Below, piece by piece: positions 1-5,868 of a stretch of DNA of 5,868 nt. Positions within the stretch are counted from its first letter, which is position 1. Each line of letters starts with the position of its first letter. Origin of the DNA: Rhodanobacteraceae bacterium. GTDB taxonomy: Bacteria > Pseudomonadota > Gammaproteobacteria > Xanthomonadales > SZUA-5. Both the position numbers and the translations under genes were made by a program. Location: positions 1 through 5,868 of the forward strand of contig QIMA01000409.1 in the NCBI GenBank assembly GCA_003233535.1. The letters run 5' to 3'. Below the pieces are notes generated by a model. It ran no database searches, was not told where the DNA came from, and saw only the letters and a program-made list of their open reading frames with translations.

Positions 1-3000
1 CGCGCTGGGCGACCCGATCGAAATTCATGCGTTAGCGCAGGTGTACGGCAACAGGCAGGCACTACAGCCGCCGCTGTATGTTGGCGCGGTGAAAAGCAAC
101 GTCGCACATTTGGAGGCCACGGCCGGGATGGCCGGCTTGATCAAAACTGTGTTGGCCATGAACGCGGGAATGATCCCGCCAAATGCACACTTCCAATCGC
201 TTAACCCACACATCGAATTGGGCGATGCCCGAATAGAATTTGCCCGCACAATGACCCCTTGGCCGTCGGTAGCTGGACGCCCGCGGCGAGCTGCGGTCAG
301 CTCATTCGGGTTTTCGGGCACGAATGTTCACGTGGTGCTCGAACAGGCGCCACAGCCTGCGCCTAGCGAATTGACGGCCTCGAGCGAAGAGCAACTGATT
401 GTGGTTTCGGCGGCTAGCGCCACCGCCGCGCGTCACTTGGCGCAATCGGTGGCAGCGCAACTGCGACGCTGCGGTAAGGATGAATTCGCTCTGATTGCCG
501 CTAGTTTGCTGGCGCGTCGTAGCCAGCTGCACTGGCGAATTGCGGTACGCGCGTCCAACGCCGAAGAAGGCGCCGACGCGCTAACACAGGCCGAACCGAA
601 AGAAGTCGAAATCCGCGACGTGAACGTTCGGCTATCACCGGTAGTCTCGCTGACGGAGGCTGCCACACGATTCCTCGCCGGCGACACGCTGCAACTCGAA
701 ACGACCCAACCGCCTTGGTCGGCGCTGCCGTTGTACCCCTTCGAACGCACTCATCACTGGTTCGAAGCAGCGTCAGGAATGCGCTCTGCTCCAGCCGATG
801 CTGCGGCACATCCCTTGCTAGGAGCAGCGCAGCGCGCGCCCGGAGACGAGACAACTTTCGTTTCGCAGTTGTCGGCCAAGGAACCGGCCTGGCTTGGAGA
901 TCACCGTGTTGCTGGCCGCGCCGTCATGCCCGCTGCAGCGATGATTGAATTGATGCTAGCAACCCAGGCTGGGGCACCAGTGGCGCTGGAAGATCTGCAA
1001 TTCGAGAATATGCTCGATGTGACGGATCCCATCAATGTGCATTCCGAACTCGGAGCAACTGGAATTGTTCTCCACGGGTCACCGATAGCTCAGGATCGTT
1101 GGACCCGCATTGCCTCGGCACGCATCGTCGGCAGAACTGACTGCACGAACGATCTTTCAACCACCGTAGGCCGCAGCGATCTGGGCGCCCCGATCAATCT
1201 CGAGGCATTCTTAGCTGGCTTTCAAGCTCAGGGCATAAACTACGGACCGGCTTTTCGTACGCTGGACCAATTGCGCTGCAGTGACGGCATGGCGCAAGCC
1301 AGAGTGTTGCTCAATACCGCATCACACGCCCATCGATTCCATCTCCACCCGGCACTATTAGACGCAGCCTTCCAAAGCGTGGCCGGCGCGGCCGCGAGCC
1401 TGCGCCCCGCGGGTGAGAACTACCGACCAATAGGTATCTCACGATTTGAATTTGCGGGCAGGTCGTCACTCCATGAGCTCACTGTCTATTGCCGCGCATG
1501 GCTCGACGACGGTGGCGACTTGCTCGCCGACATCACCCTTAACGAACCCAATGGCAACCCGGTAGCTCGGGTTGAAAAACTGCGCCTGCGTCCGACTCAG
1601 CGCTCTGCACAAACGCAGGCCCGCGTTCAGCGAATTCACTGGCAGCAAACGGACGCCGCAGACTCGGCCGCCACAGGTCTACCGGTACAGCTGTATCGAG
1701 TCGAGCGTGGCGGCGATCCACAACAAACCGTGGTGGATTTGCTGACCCGAGTGCAGGCATTGATCACGGCTGCTCGGCCAGCCCGTTTCGTACTGCTGAC
1801 CGAGGGCGCCGAGCGCTTAGACGGTGATTCTCATGACGCGGATTTGGCCGGCGCCGCTGCGCGTGGACTGATTGCTACGCTGGCGCTTGAGCAGCCGGAA
1901 CTACAACCTGTCGCGATCGATTGCGATCTGGGTACTGAGACCCTAACCGTTCCAGTCCCTGAATCTGCGGGCTTGTATGTACACAGAGGCACACGCCTGC
2001 TGAGCCGCGTTTTGGTTGACGAGTGCAAACCAATCGGTGCCGAACAGGCCTTGGCACGACCAGCCAGTGGCCGGCTGCAAGATTTGGTTTACCGCCAGCG
2101 ACCACTCTCCAAACCGGGCCCAGGTGAGATAGCGATAGCCGTCGAAAGCAGCGGGCTAAATTTCCGCGACGTGTTGAACGTGCTGAAACTGTATCCGGGC
2201 GATGGTGGCGAACTCGGCGGTGAATGTGCCGGCTACGTCGCCGCGCTGGGTGCAGGTGTGTCCGGGTTTGAACTTGGGATGCCGGTGATGGCGATTGCAC
2301 CGGGTTGCCATGCCACTCGAGTGATCGCCAAAGCGACTCTAACTTGGCCAATTCCGACCAACTGGAGTCTGCAGCAAGCCGCAGTCGCGCCGACCGTTTA
2401 CTTGAGCGCCGCTGCGCTGCGCCAGGAAGTTGACCTGGGGCCCGACAGCAGTGTGTTGATCCACGCAGCTACCGGTGGAGTGGGCATGGCCGCGCTCGCA
2501 CTGGCGCACACTGCAGGTGCGCGAATTTTCGCGACTGCTGGCAGTGCGTCGAAACGGGACTGGTTGCGGCAACTAGGCATCGCCGACGTTGCGGATTCGC
2601 GCAATGCCAACTTCAGCAACGAGATCCGCACGGCCACCAACGGCGCTGGAATCGATGTCGTATTAAACAGCCTGTCGGGTAATTTGATTGCAGCCGGTTT
2701 CGATGTACTCAAGCCCGGCGGCTGTTTCCTGGAACTGGGCAAAATAGACGTGTGGGACGAATCGAAGGCAACCGATTACCGACCCGACGTGCACTATCGG
2801 CGGGTCGCTCTGGATGCGCAAATTCTCGCTGCGCCAGAGCGCGTACGGCAAGACTGGAACGCACTTGCCGCTGAGATTGAGGAACGCAAGCTGCCACCCC
2901 TACGCCTGCGGAAATTCGCATTTAGTGAAGCGAGCGATGCCTATCAGTTCATGCGCGAGGCCCGCCACATCGGGCGCATCGCCTTGAGTCGACAGAGCTT

Positions 3001-4111
3001 CGGTTGCGGATGTTTCATCGTTATTGGCGGTACTGGCGCATTGGGCTTGGCCGTGGCGCGGCGCTTGGCTGAATGCGGAGTGCGTCACCTACTGCTTGTT
3101 TCCAGGGGTCGCCGGCCGATCGACGAAACGGTTTTGCAGCATCTGGAGAACATGGGCGTTGAGGTCGAGTGCCGCCAGTTGGATCTGTCCCAGGCGAAAG
3201 TCGCAGATGAGCTCATTGAGAGCATCACAGTGCCCATCATCGGCTTGGTGCATGCCGCTGGCGTTGTGGACGATGGTGTATTGGGGAACATGGGAGCGGC
3301 CCAAGTTGCTGCGGTGTTTTCTGCCAAACTAGACATCGCTATCGAACTCGAGCGCGCGCTCCGTAAACACCCAGATGCGTTGTTTATACTGTTCGCCTCG
3401 GCGGCGGGGCTGTTCGGTTCAGCGGGCCAAGCCAATTACGCGGCCGCCAACGCTGCGCTGGACGCATTGGCGGTCAATCGTCGACGGGCCGGCATGCCGG
3501 CACTATCGATCGACTGGGGAGCGTGGGAATCCGGCATGGCGGCCGGACGCCGCGGTGACGCCATGAGCGAGGACGTCGCATTGGCCGCCTTCGAGCACGC
3601 CCTACAAAGCGATGCTGCGCAGCTCGTGATCCTCCCCGACGCACAGCCTGCCGCGCCATCGGCAGTGCTCAGTGGTCAAGCGAGTGCCCTCCAGGACGTG
3701 CTACGGAACGCAGCGCCCGGCGAGCGCGTTACGCGAATTCGGCGCACGGTATTGAAGGTCGTGGCCGAAGACATGCGCATCCCTTCCGCAGAGCTATCCC
3801 TTACTCGGCCACTCAAAGACTATGGTCTGGACAGCCTGCTCGCGGTGCAGTTACGCAATTCGCTATCGGCGGTGGCAGGCCAGCCTCTACCGTCGACGCT
3901 GCTCTACGACCGACCCAACATTGAAGCGCTGACTCAGTTTCTGTTTGAACGCCTCTGCGCCGCGCCAAATGCTCCCGCTGATCGATCTGAGCGGGAATTC
4001 TCGCCAGCGGCAGTCAAAGCAGCTCCCACACCACGACACAGTGACACGCCATCGCTCGAGCAAGACCCCACTGCCCTGCTACTGGAGGAGCTTGAACGTG
4101 CCGGATATTGA
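1..4111 (+). CDS. Modular type I polyketide synthase, AT-less reducing module KS-DH-ER-KR-ACP (5' partial)
   Basis: The frame is open from base 2 and begins inside a KS (ALGDPIE motif), so the true start lies upstream and the GTG at 41 is internal; 1369 codons are visible. Domains by residue from the window edge: KS C-terminus 1-114 (His at nt 107-109); KS-AT and post-AT linkers 115-255 with no AT core; DH about 270-533 (HxxxGxxxxP His at nt 902, YGPAF at 1241, DAAFQ Asp at 1361); KR structural subdomain about 542-676; ER about 689-996 (GLNFRDV, GGVGMA cofactor loop, LGKID); KR about 1004-1200 (GGTGALG, Lys nt 3326, Ser 3398, Tyr 3437, Asn 3449); ACP about 1243-1315 (GLDSL, phosphopantetheine Ser nt 3833); acidic docking tail. 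In known PKSs KR, DH and ER act in turn to reduce a beta-keto group to CH2, so I infer one fully reducing elongation step. The extender unit must come from an AT acting in trans or encoded elsewhere. Any domains before the KS are not visible. Confidence 0.96.
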   Translation, partial: ALGDPIEIHALAQVYGNRQALQPPLYVGAVKSNVAHLEATAGMAGLIKTVLAMNAGMIPPNAHFQSLNPHIELGDARIEFARTMTPWPSVAGRPRRAAVSSFGFSGTNVHVVLEQAPQPAPSELTASSEEQLIVVSAASATAARHLAQSVAAQLRRCGKDEFALIAASLLARRSQLHWRIAVRASNAEEGADALTQAEPKEVEIRDVNVRLSPVVSLTEAATRFLAGDTLQLETTQPPWSALPLYPFERTHHWFEAASGMRSAPADAAAHPLLGAAQRAPGDETTFVSQLSAKEPAWLGDHRVAGRAVMPAAAMIELMLATQAGAPVALEDLQFENMLDVTDPINVHSELGATGIVLHGSPIAQDRWTRIASARIVGRTDCTNDLSTTVGRSDLGAPINLEAFLAGFQAQGINYGPAFRTLDQLRCSDGMAQARVLLNTASHAHRFHLHPALLDAAFQSVAGAAASLRPAGENYRPIGISRFEFAGRSSLHELTVYCRAWLDDGGDLLADITLNEPNGNPVARVEKLRLRPTQRSAQTQARVQRIHWQQTDAADSAATGLPVQLYRVERGGDPQQTVVDLLTRVQALITAARPARFVLLTEGAERLDGDSHDADLAGAAARGLIATLALEQPELQPVAIDCDLGTETLTVPVPESAGLYVHRGTRLLSRVLVDECKPIGAEQALARPASGRLQDLVYRQRPLSKPGPGEIAIAVESSGLNFRDVLNVLKLYPGDGGELGGECAGYVAALGAGVSGFELGMPVMAIAPGCHATRVIAKATLTWPIPTNWSLQQAAVAPTVYLSAAALRQEVDLGPDSSVLIHAATGGVGMAALALAHTAGARIFATAGSASKRDWLRQLGIADVADSRNANFSNEIRTATNGAGIDVVLNSLSGNLIAAGFDVLKPGGCFLELGKIDVWDESKATDYRPDVHYRRVALDAQILAAPERVRQDWNALAAEIEERKLPPLRLRKFAFSEASDAYQFMREARHIGRIALSRQSFGCGCFIVIGGTGALGLAVARRLAECGVRHLLLVSRGRRPIDETVLQHLENMGVEVECRQLDLSQAKVADELIESITVPIIGLVHAAGVVDDGVLGNMGAAQVAAVFSAKLDIAIELERALRKHPDALFILFASAAGLFGSAGQANYAAANAALDALAVNRRRAGMPALSIDWGAWESGMAAGRRGDAMSEDVALAAFEHALQSDAAQLVILPDAQPAAPSAVLSGQASALQDVLRNAAPGERVTRIRRTVLKVVAEDMRIPSAELSLTRPLKDYGLDSLLAVQLRNSLSAVAGQPLPSTLLYDRPNIEALTQFLFERLCAAPNAPADRSEREFSPAAVKAAPTPRHSDTPSLEQDPTALLLEELERAGY
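2..343 (+). repeat. Paralogous KS C-terminal segment, copy 1
   Basis: This segment (from ALGDPIE to VVLE) is homologous to 5148-5486 in the second gene, and the lengths differ by a single codon (342 against 339 nt). Most similarity is at protein level, with short identical stretches such as TTCGGGTTTTC at 305 and 5448. It is a domain-level duplication normal for PKSs and a possible site of homologous recombination. Confidence 0.75.
344..808 (+). other. KS-to-DH junction lacking the AT domain
   Basis: After the KS ends at FGFSGTN...VVLE, a typical KS-AT linker follows (LIVVSA at about 395 through roughly 590, including the RIAVRA strand). In cis-AT modules about 270-300 AT residues come next, opening with a GQG motif and carrying GHSxGE. 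Here only about 23 codons separate this linker from a typical post-AT linker (AATRFLAGD at 659, LPLYPF at 725, then the Arg-Thr-His-His-Trp stretch to 760). No GQG, GHSxG or YASH-like motif occurs anywhere in the visible protein. The reading frame is unbroken, so this is absence of the domain and not a frameshift. Confidence 0.9.
809..1600 (+). other. Dehydratase (DH) domain, apparently active
   Basis: The domain opens with HPLLG at 809 and has the two-part active site of PKS dehydratases. The catalytic His (nt 902-904) sits in HRVAGRAVMP, which fits HxxxGxxxxP exactly. The catalytic Asp (1361-1363) sits in LLDAAFQ, which fits the DxxxQ/H motif, and the YGPAF motif is at 1241. No key residue is missing. 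In the family this domain removes water from the beta-hydroxyacyl-ACP made by the KR. The domain closes near LRLRP at about 1590. Confidence 0.9.
2066..2988 (+). other. Enoylreductase (ER) domain inserted between KR structural and catalytic halves
   Basis: This is an MDR-type NADPH-dependent enoylreductase. The N-terminal SGLNFRDV motif (from 2150) is followed by LYPGD with a Tyr at 2192-2194, then LGGECAG. The nucleotide-binding HAATGGVGMAA is at 2462, VVLNSLSG follows near 2660, and LGKID (Lys 2741-2743, Asp 2747-2749) is conserved. The Tyr at 2192 matches the position whose Tyr or Val identity correlates with alpha-methyl stereochemistry in actinomycete ERs, Tyr being linked to the 2S outcome. 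That matters only if a branched extender is used. About 135 residues before it (nt 1626-2028) form the non-catalytic KR structural subdomain. Confidence 0.9.
3011..3600 (+). other. Ketoreductase (KR) catalytic domain, B-type-like
   Basis: This is an SDR-fold ketoreductase with NADPH loop GGTGALG (3026-3046) and a complete catalytic set: Lys 3326, Ser 3398, Tyr 3437 and Asn 3449. The Ser-to-Tyr spacing is 13 residues, as usual. The stereo-marker loop reads HAAGVVDD, with VDD at 3266-3274 where B-type KRs have LDD. Phe stands where A-type enzymes have Trp, the residue before the catalytic Tyr is Asn, and the B2-linked Pro is Ala. I infer a B-type, non-epimerising KR; a D-hydroxy product would give a trans enoyl group for the ER. 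Confidence 0.88.
3728..3945 (+). other. Acyl carrier protein (ACP) domain
   Basis: A single carrier domain runs from VTRIRRTVL to the NIEALTQFL helix. The phosphopantetheine attachment Ser (3833-3835) lies in DYGLDSLLAVQLRN, a close match to the canonical GxDSL site. It holds the growing chain and the extender unit. It is the last catalytic domain of this protein and no thioesterase follows, so the chain must be handed to another protein. Confidence 0.92.
3960..4108 (+). other. C-terminal docking tail of the first PKS
   Basis: About 50 residues follow the ACP. A Pro/Ala/Ser-rich flexible stretch leads to a short acidic, leucine-rich end: SLEQDPTALLLEELERAGY. Short tails of this kind (an acidic ALLxxEL-type helix at the very C-terminus) are known as class 2 docking elements in cyanobacterial and myxobacterial PKSs. 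Assignment is by resemblance only. Confidence 0.6.
4084..4090 (+). promoter_or_regulatory. Ribosome binding site for the second PKS gene
   Basis: GGAGGAG, a near-perfect Shine-Dalgarno sequence, lies 7 nt before the GTG at 4098 and inside the last codons of the upstream gene. It decides the start: an in-frame TTG at 4092 is only one base from it and too close to be used. Confidence 0.85.
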
Positions 4112-4214
4112 CGACGCCCGAACGCCGAAGCTAGGCGACCCGCAATTACGCGCTGCCGCTGCGGTTCGTGACATGCGCCAGAAACTTGAGGTCGAACGCG
4201 GGCGCCAGCACGCG
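4098..4214 (+). other. N-terminal docking head of the second PKS
   Basis: Thirty-nine residues precede the KS core. After a polar start comes a predicted helix, LRAAAAVRDMRQKLEVERGR, rich in Arg/Lys and leading straight into the KS. The shape fits short N-terminal docking helices that receive the C-terminal tail of the preceding PKS. The basic character complements the acidic end of the first protein. Assignment is by resemblance and was not modelled. Confidence 0.6.
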
Positions 4215-5868
4215 CCGGTAGCCATCGTCGGAATGGGTTGCCGATTCCCTGGCGCACACGGCTTAGAGGCGTATTGGCGTCTGCTGCTGGAGGGTCGAGA
4301 CGCGATCACCGAGGTGCCGGCGGCGCGCTGGGATTGTTCGGCCCTGTACGACTGTGACCCAGACGCGCCAGGCAAGAGCAACTCGATATGGGGCGGCTTT
4401 ATCGACGAGGTGGAACAATTCGACGCCGAGTTCTTCGGAATCTCCGCACGCGAGGCGCTGTCAATCGATCCACAGCAGCGCCTGCTTTTGGAGACCGCAT
4501 GGCGCGCTCTGGAGGATGGCGGGCTGGTACTGGATCAGTTACCGCGCCATCGAACCGGCGTGTATGTAGGCATCAGCACAAACGACTACGCCAGCTTGCT
4601 CGCGCAGCGTCGCGGACGCGCCTGGATCGACGGCCACGCAGCGCTCGGCAATTCTGTCGCCGTCGCGGCCGGTCGTTTGGCGTATACGTTCGGATTCCAG
4701 GGGCCGACGCTTTCAGTTGACACCGCTTGCTCCTCGTCACTGGTGGCAGTCCACCTTGCGCTCAGGGCACTGCGCTGGGGCGAGATCGATGTAGCCATGG
4801 TGGCCGGGGTCAACCTCACGCTAACGCCGGAGCTAACAATCAGCTTCTCCAAGGCACACATGATGGCTGCCGACGGTCGCTGTAAGACATTCGATGCGGC
4901 TGCAGACGGCTACGTGCGCGGCGAAGGTTGTGGCGTGCTGGTGCTCAAGCGACTCGACGCAGCGCTTCACGATGGTGACCGCATCCGCGCTGTGCTGCTT
5001 GGCTCGGCGGTCAATCAAGACGGCAGCTCGAACGGGATTACGGCGCCCAATGGGCCCGCCCAGAGCACCGTGATTCGCAGCGCACTAGCGGATGCGCGGG
5101 TCAGTGCATCACAGCTTAGTTTAATCGAGGCACACGGTACTGGCACGGCCCTGGGCGACCCTATAGAAGCAGGCGCTCTGGCTGACGTCCTGCGCGACCA
5201 TGATGCACCCACATCAGCCCCCTGGCTGGCCTCAGTCAAGACCAACATCGGCCACTTAGAGGCGGCCGCAGGCGTGGCTGGGCTAATCAAGGCTGCGCTA
5301 TGCGTAGAACGCGGTCAGGTGCCAGCGCATCTGCACTTCAACGCCCTGAATCCACTAATCGCTGCAGCGGATTTTCCGTTCCGCGTACCGCTTAGTACAG
5401 AACCCTTGTCTGGCATTGATGGGCGGCGCATTGCCGGAGTCAGCTCTTTCGGGTTTTCAGGTACCAACGCTCACGTGGTCCTGGAAGGGCCACCTGCCCC
5501 CTCGCCTACCGCTGCTATCCAGGGCCCGCAGCTGATAGCAATCTCTGCACGCGATGGGGATGCGCTGCACCAACTGGTCGAAACGACTTGCACGCGCTTA
5601 GCCGAGCCAGAAATGAAATTTGCGGAGTTTGCGCGCAGCCTGACGACTGGACGTAATGCTTTCCGGCACCGCCTTGCAGTTTGTGCCACGAGCGCCCCGG
5701 AAGGCATCGAAAAGCTCCGTCTAGCACGCCCGGCATTGGCGCCTGAGGCGCCACCCGTCGCTTTGTTGTTCACCGGCCAAGGCTGTCAGTACCCCGGAAT
5801 GGCGAAGGGCCTTATGGCTGAGGAGCAATTCCGCCAAACCATCGCCCGATGCGATGCGGTTATGGACG
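4098..5868 (+). CDS. Modular type I polyketide synthase, KS-AT start (3' partial)
   Basis: A GTG start at 4098 opens a frame that stays open to the window end (590 full codons). Residues 1-39 form a docking head; KS runs 40-463, from VAIVGMGCRFPG to FGFSGTN...VVLE. The active-site Cys is residue 211 (nt 4728-4730, DTACSSSL), and the two catalytic His are 346 (HGTGT, nt 5133) and 386 (NIGHLEAA, nt 5253). The spacings of 135 and 175 residues from the Cys match the DEBS-type KS triad, so this is a condensing KS and not a decarboxylating Gln-type loading KS. A KS-AT linker (about 464-552) leads into the AT opening, VALLFTGQGCQYPGM at about nt 5757. The AT active-site Ser motif and the substrate-specificity motif are beyond the window, so extender choice and module end cannot be called. 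It overlaps the upstream gene by 14 nt, is probably translationally coupled to it, and most likely accepts the chain from its ACP. Confidence 0.96.
   Translation, partial: MPDIDDARTPKLGDPQLRAAAAVRDMRQKLEVERGRQHAPVAIVGMGCRFPGAHGLEAYWRLLLEGRDAITEVPAARWDCSALYDCDPDAPGKSNSIWGGFIDEVEQFDAEFFGISAREALSIDPQQRLLLETAWRALEDGGLVLDQLPRHRTGVYVGISTNDYASLLAQRRGRAWIDGHAALGNSVAVAAGRLAYTFGFQGPTLSVDTACSSSLVAVHLALRALRWGEIDVAMVAGVNLTLTPELTISFSKAHMMAADGRCKTFDAAADGYVRGEGCGVLVLKRLDAALHDGDRIRAVLLGSAVNQDGSSNGITAPNGPAQSTVIRSALADARVSASQLSLIEAHGTGTALGDPIEAGALADVLRDHDAPTSAPWLASVKTNIGHLEAAAGVAGLIKAALCVERGQVPAHLHFNALNPLIAAADFPFRVPLSTEPLSGIDGRRIAGVSSFGFSGTNAHVVLEGPPAPSPTAAIQGPQLIAISARDGDALHQLVETTCTRLAEPEMKFAEFARSLTTGRNAFRHRLAVCATSAPEGIEKLRLARPALAPEAPPVALLFTGQGCQYPGMAKGLMAEEQFRQTIARCDAVMD
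5148..5486 (+). repeat. Paralogous KS C-terminal segment, copy 2
   Basis: This is the counterpart of 2-343, within the complete KS of the second gene. It differs at several conserved positions: the second catalytic His is preceded by Gly here (NIGHLEAA), and by Ala in copy 1 (NVAHLEAT). Confidence 0.75.

Noticed and set aside
41..43. GTG at 41 as the start of the first PKS gene
   Set aside because: The frame is open to the window edge and the preceding codons encode the conserved KS motif ALGDPIE, so the gene continues upstream.
560..680. Frameshift hiding an AT domain
   Set aside because: Too few bases lie between the flanking linkers to encode an AT in any frame, and the frame through this stretch is continuous and PKS-like.
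1626..2028. C-methyltransferase domain between DH and ER
   Set aside because: The stretch is only about 135 residues, has no SAM-binding GxGxG motif, and matches the position and style of the KR structural subdomain.
1875..2351. Minus-strand ORF of 158 codons opposite the ER region
   Set aside because: It lies antisense to a strongly supported PKS frame, has no recognisable domain and is Arg/Pro/Ser/His-rich as expected of a shadow of GC-rich coding DNA. The other minus-strand ORFs were rejected for the same reason.
3024..3332. Plus-strand 102-codon ORF within the KR
   Set aside because: It is an out-of-frame overlap with the KR domain, whose own frame carries every catalytic motif.
4092..4094. 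TTG as the start of the second PKS gene
   Set aside because: It lies one base from the Shine-Dalgarno sequence, too close for initiation; the GTG at 4098 has 7 nt spacing.
4098..5868. Second KS as a KSQ-type loading domain
   Set aside because: The active site has Cys (DTACSSSL at nt 4728), not Gln, and both catalytic His are present.

Overview
The window is the interior of a bacterial modular type I polyketide synthase (PKS) cluster. Two PKS genes lie head-to-tail on the + strand. Both are cut by the window edges and together they fill all of it, so there is no intergenic DNA, RNA gene, insertion sequence, CRISPR array, promoter or terminator to report.

Region by region: positions 1-4111 carry the C-terminal 1369 codons of a PKS protein. 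Its order is KS (last quarter only) - KS-to-AT linker - [no AT] - post-AT linker - DH - KR structural subdomain - ER - catalytic KR - ACP - short C-terminal docking tail. The visible catalytic residues of DH, ER, KR and ACP are present, so this looks like a fully reducing module that turns a beta-keto group into a methylene. Its striking feature is that the whole acyltransferase core is absent, while the linkers that normally flank it remain. The second gene starts at a GTG at 4098, 14 bases inside the first gene and 7 nt behind a strong GGAGGAG ribosome binding site. It encodes an N-terminal docking helix, a complete KS with an intact Cys-His-His triad, a KS-AT linker and the first residues of an AT, and then runs off the window.

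How they work together: the acidic C-terminal tail of protein 1 and the short helical head of protein 2 resemble a docking pair. With the translational overlap, this suggests the chain passes from the ACP of protein 1 to the KS of protein 2. The second protein begins a normal cis-AT module, so the line appears mixed: one module needs an acyl transferase supplied from elsewhere, and the next appears to carry its own.

Organism: moderately high GC (roughly 60% by eye, not calculated), mixed third positions and many TTA leucine codons argue against Streptomyces or a very GC-rich Sorangium. The short docking elements resemble those of myxobacterial and cyanobacterial PKSs. A proteobacterium, a myxobacterium or relative, or an uncultured symbiont would fit. 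I cannot name the taxon or the product.
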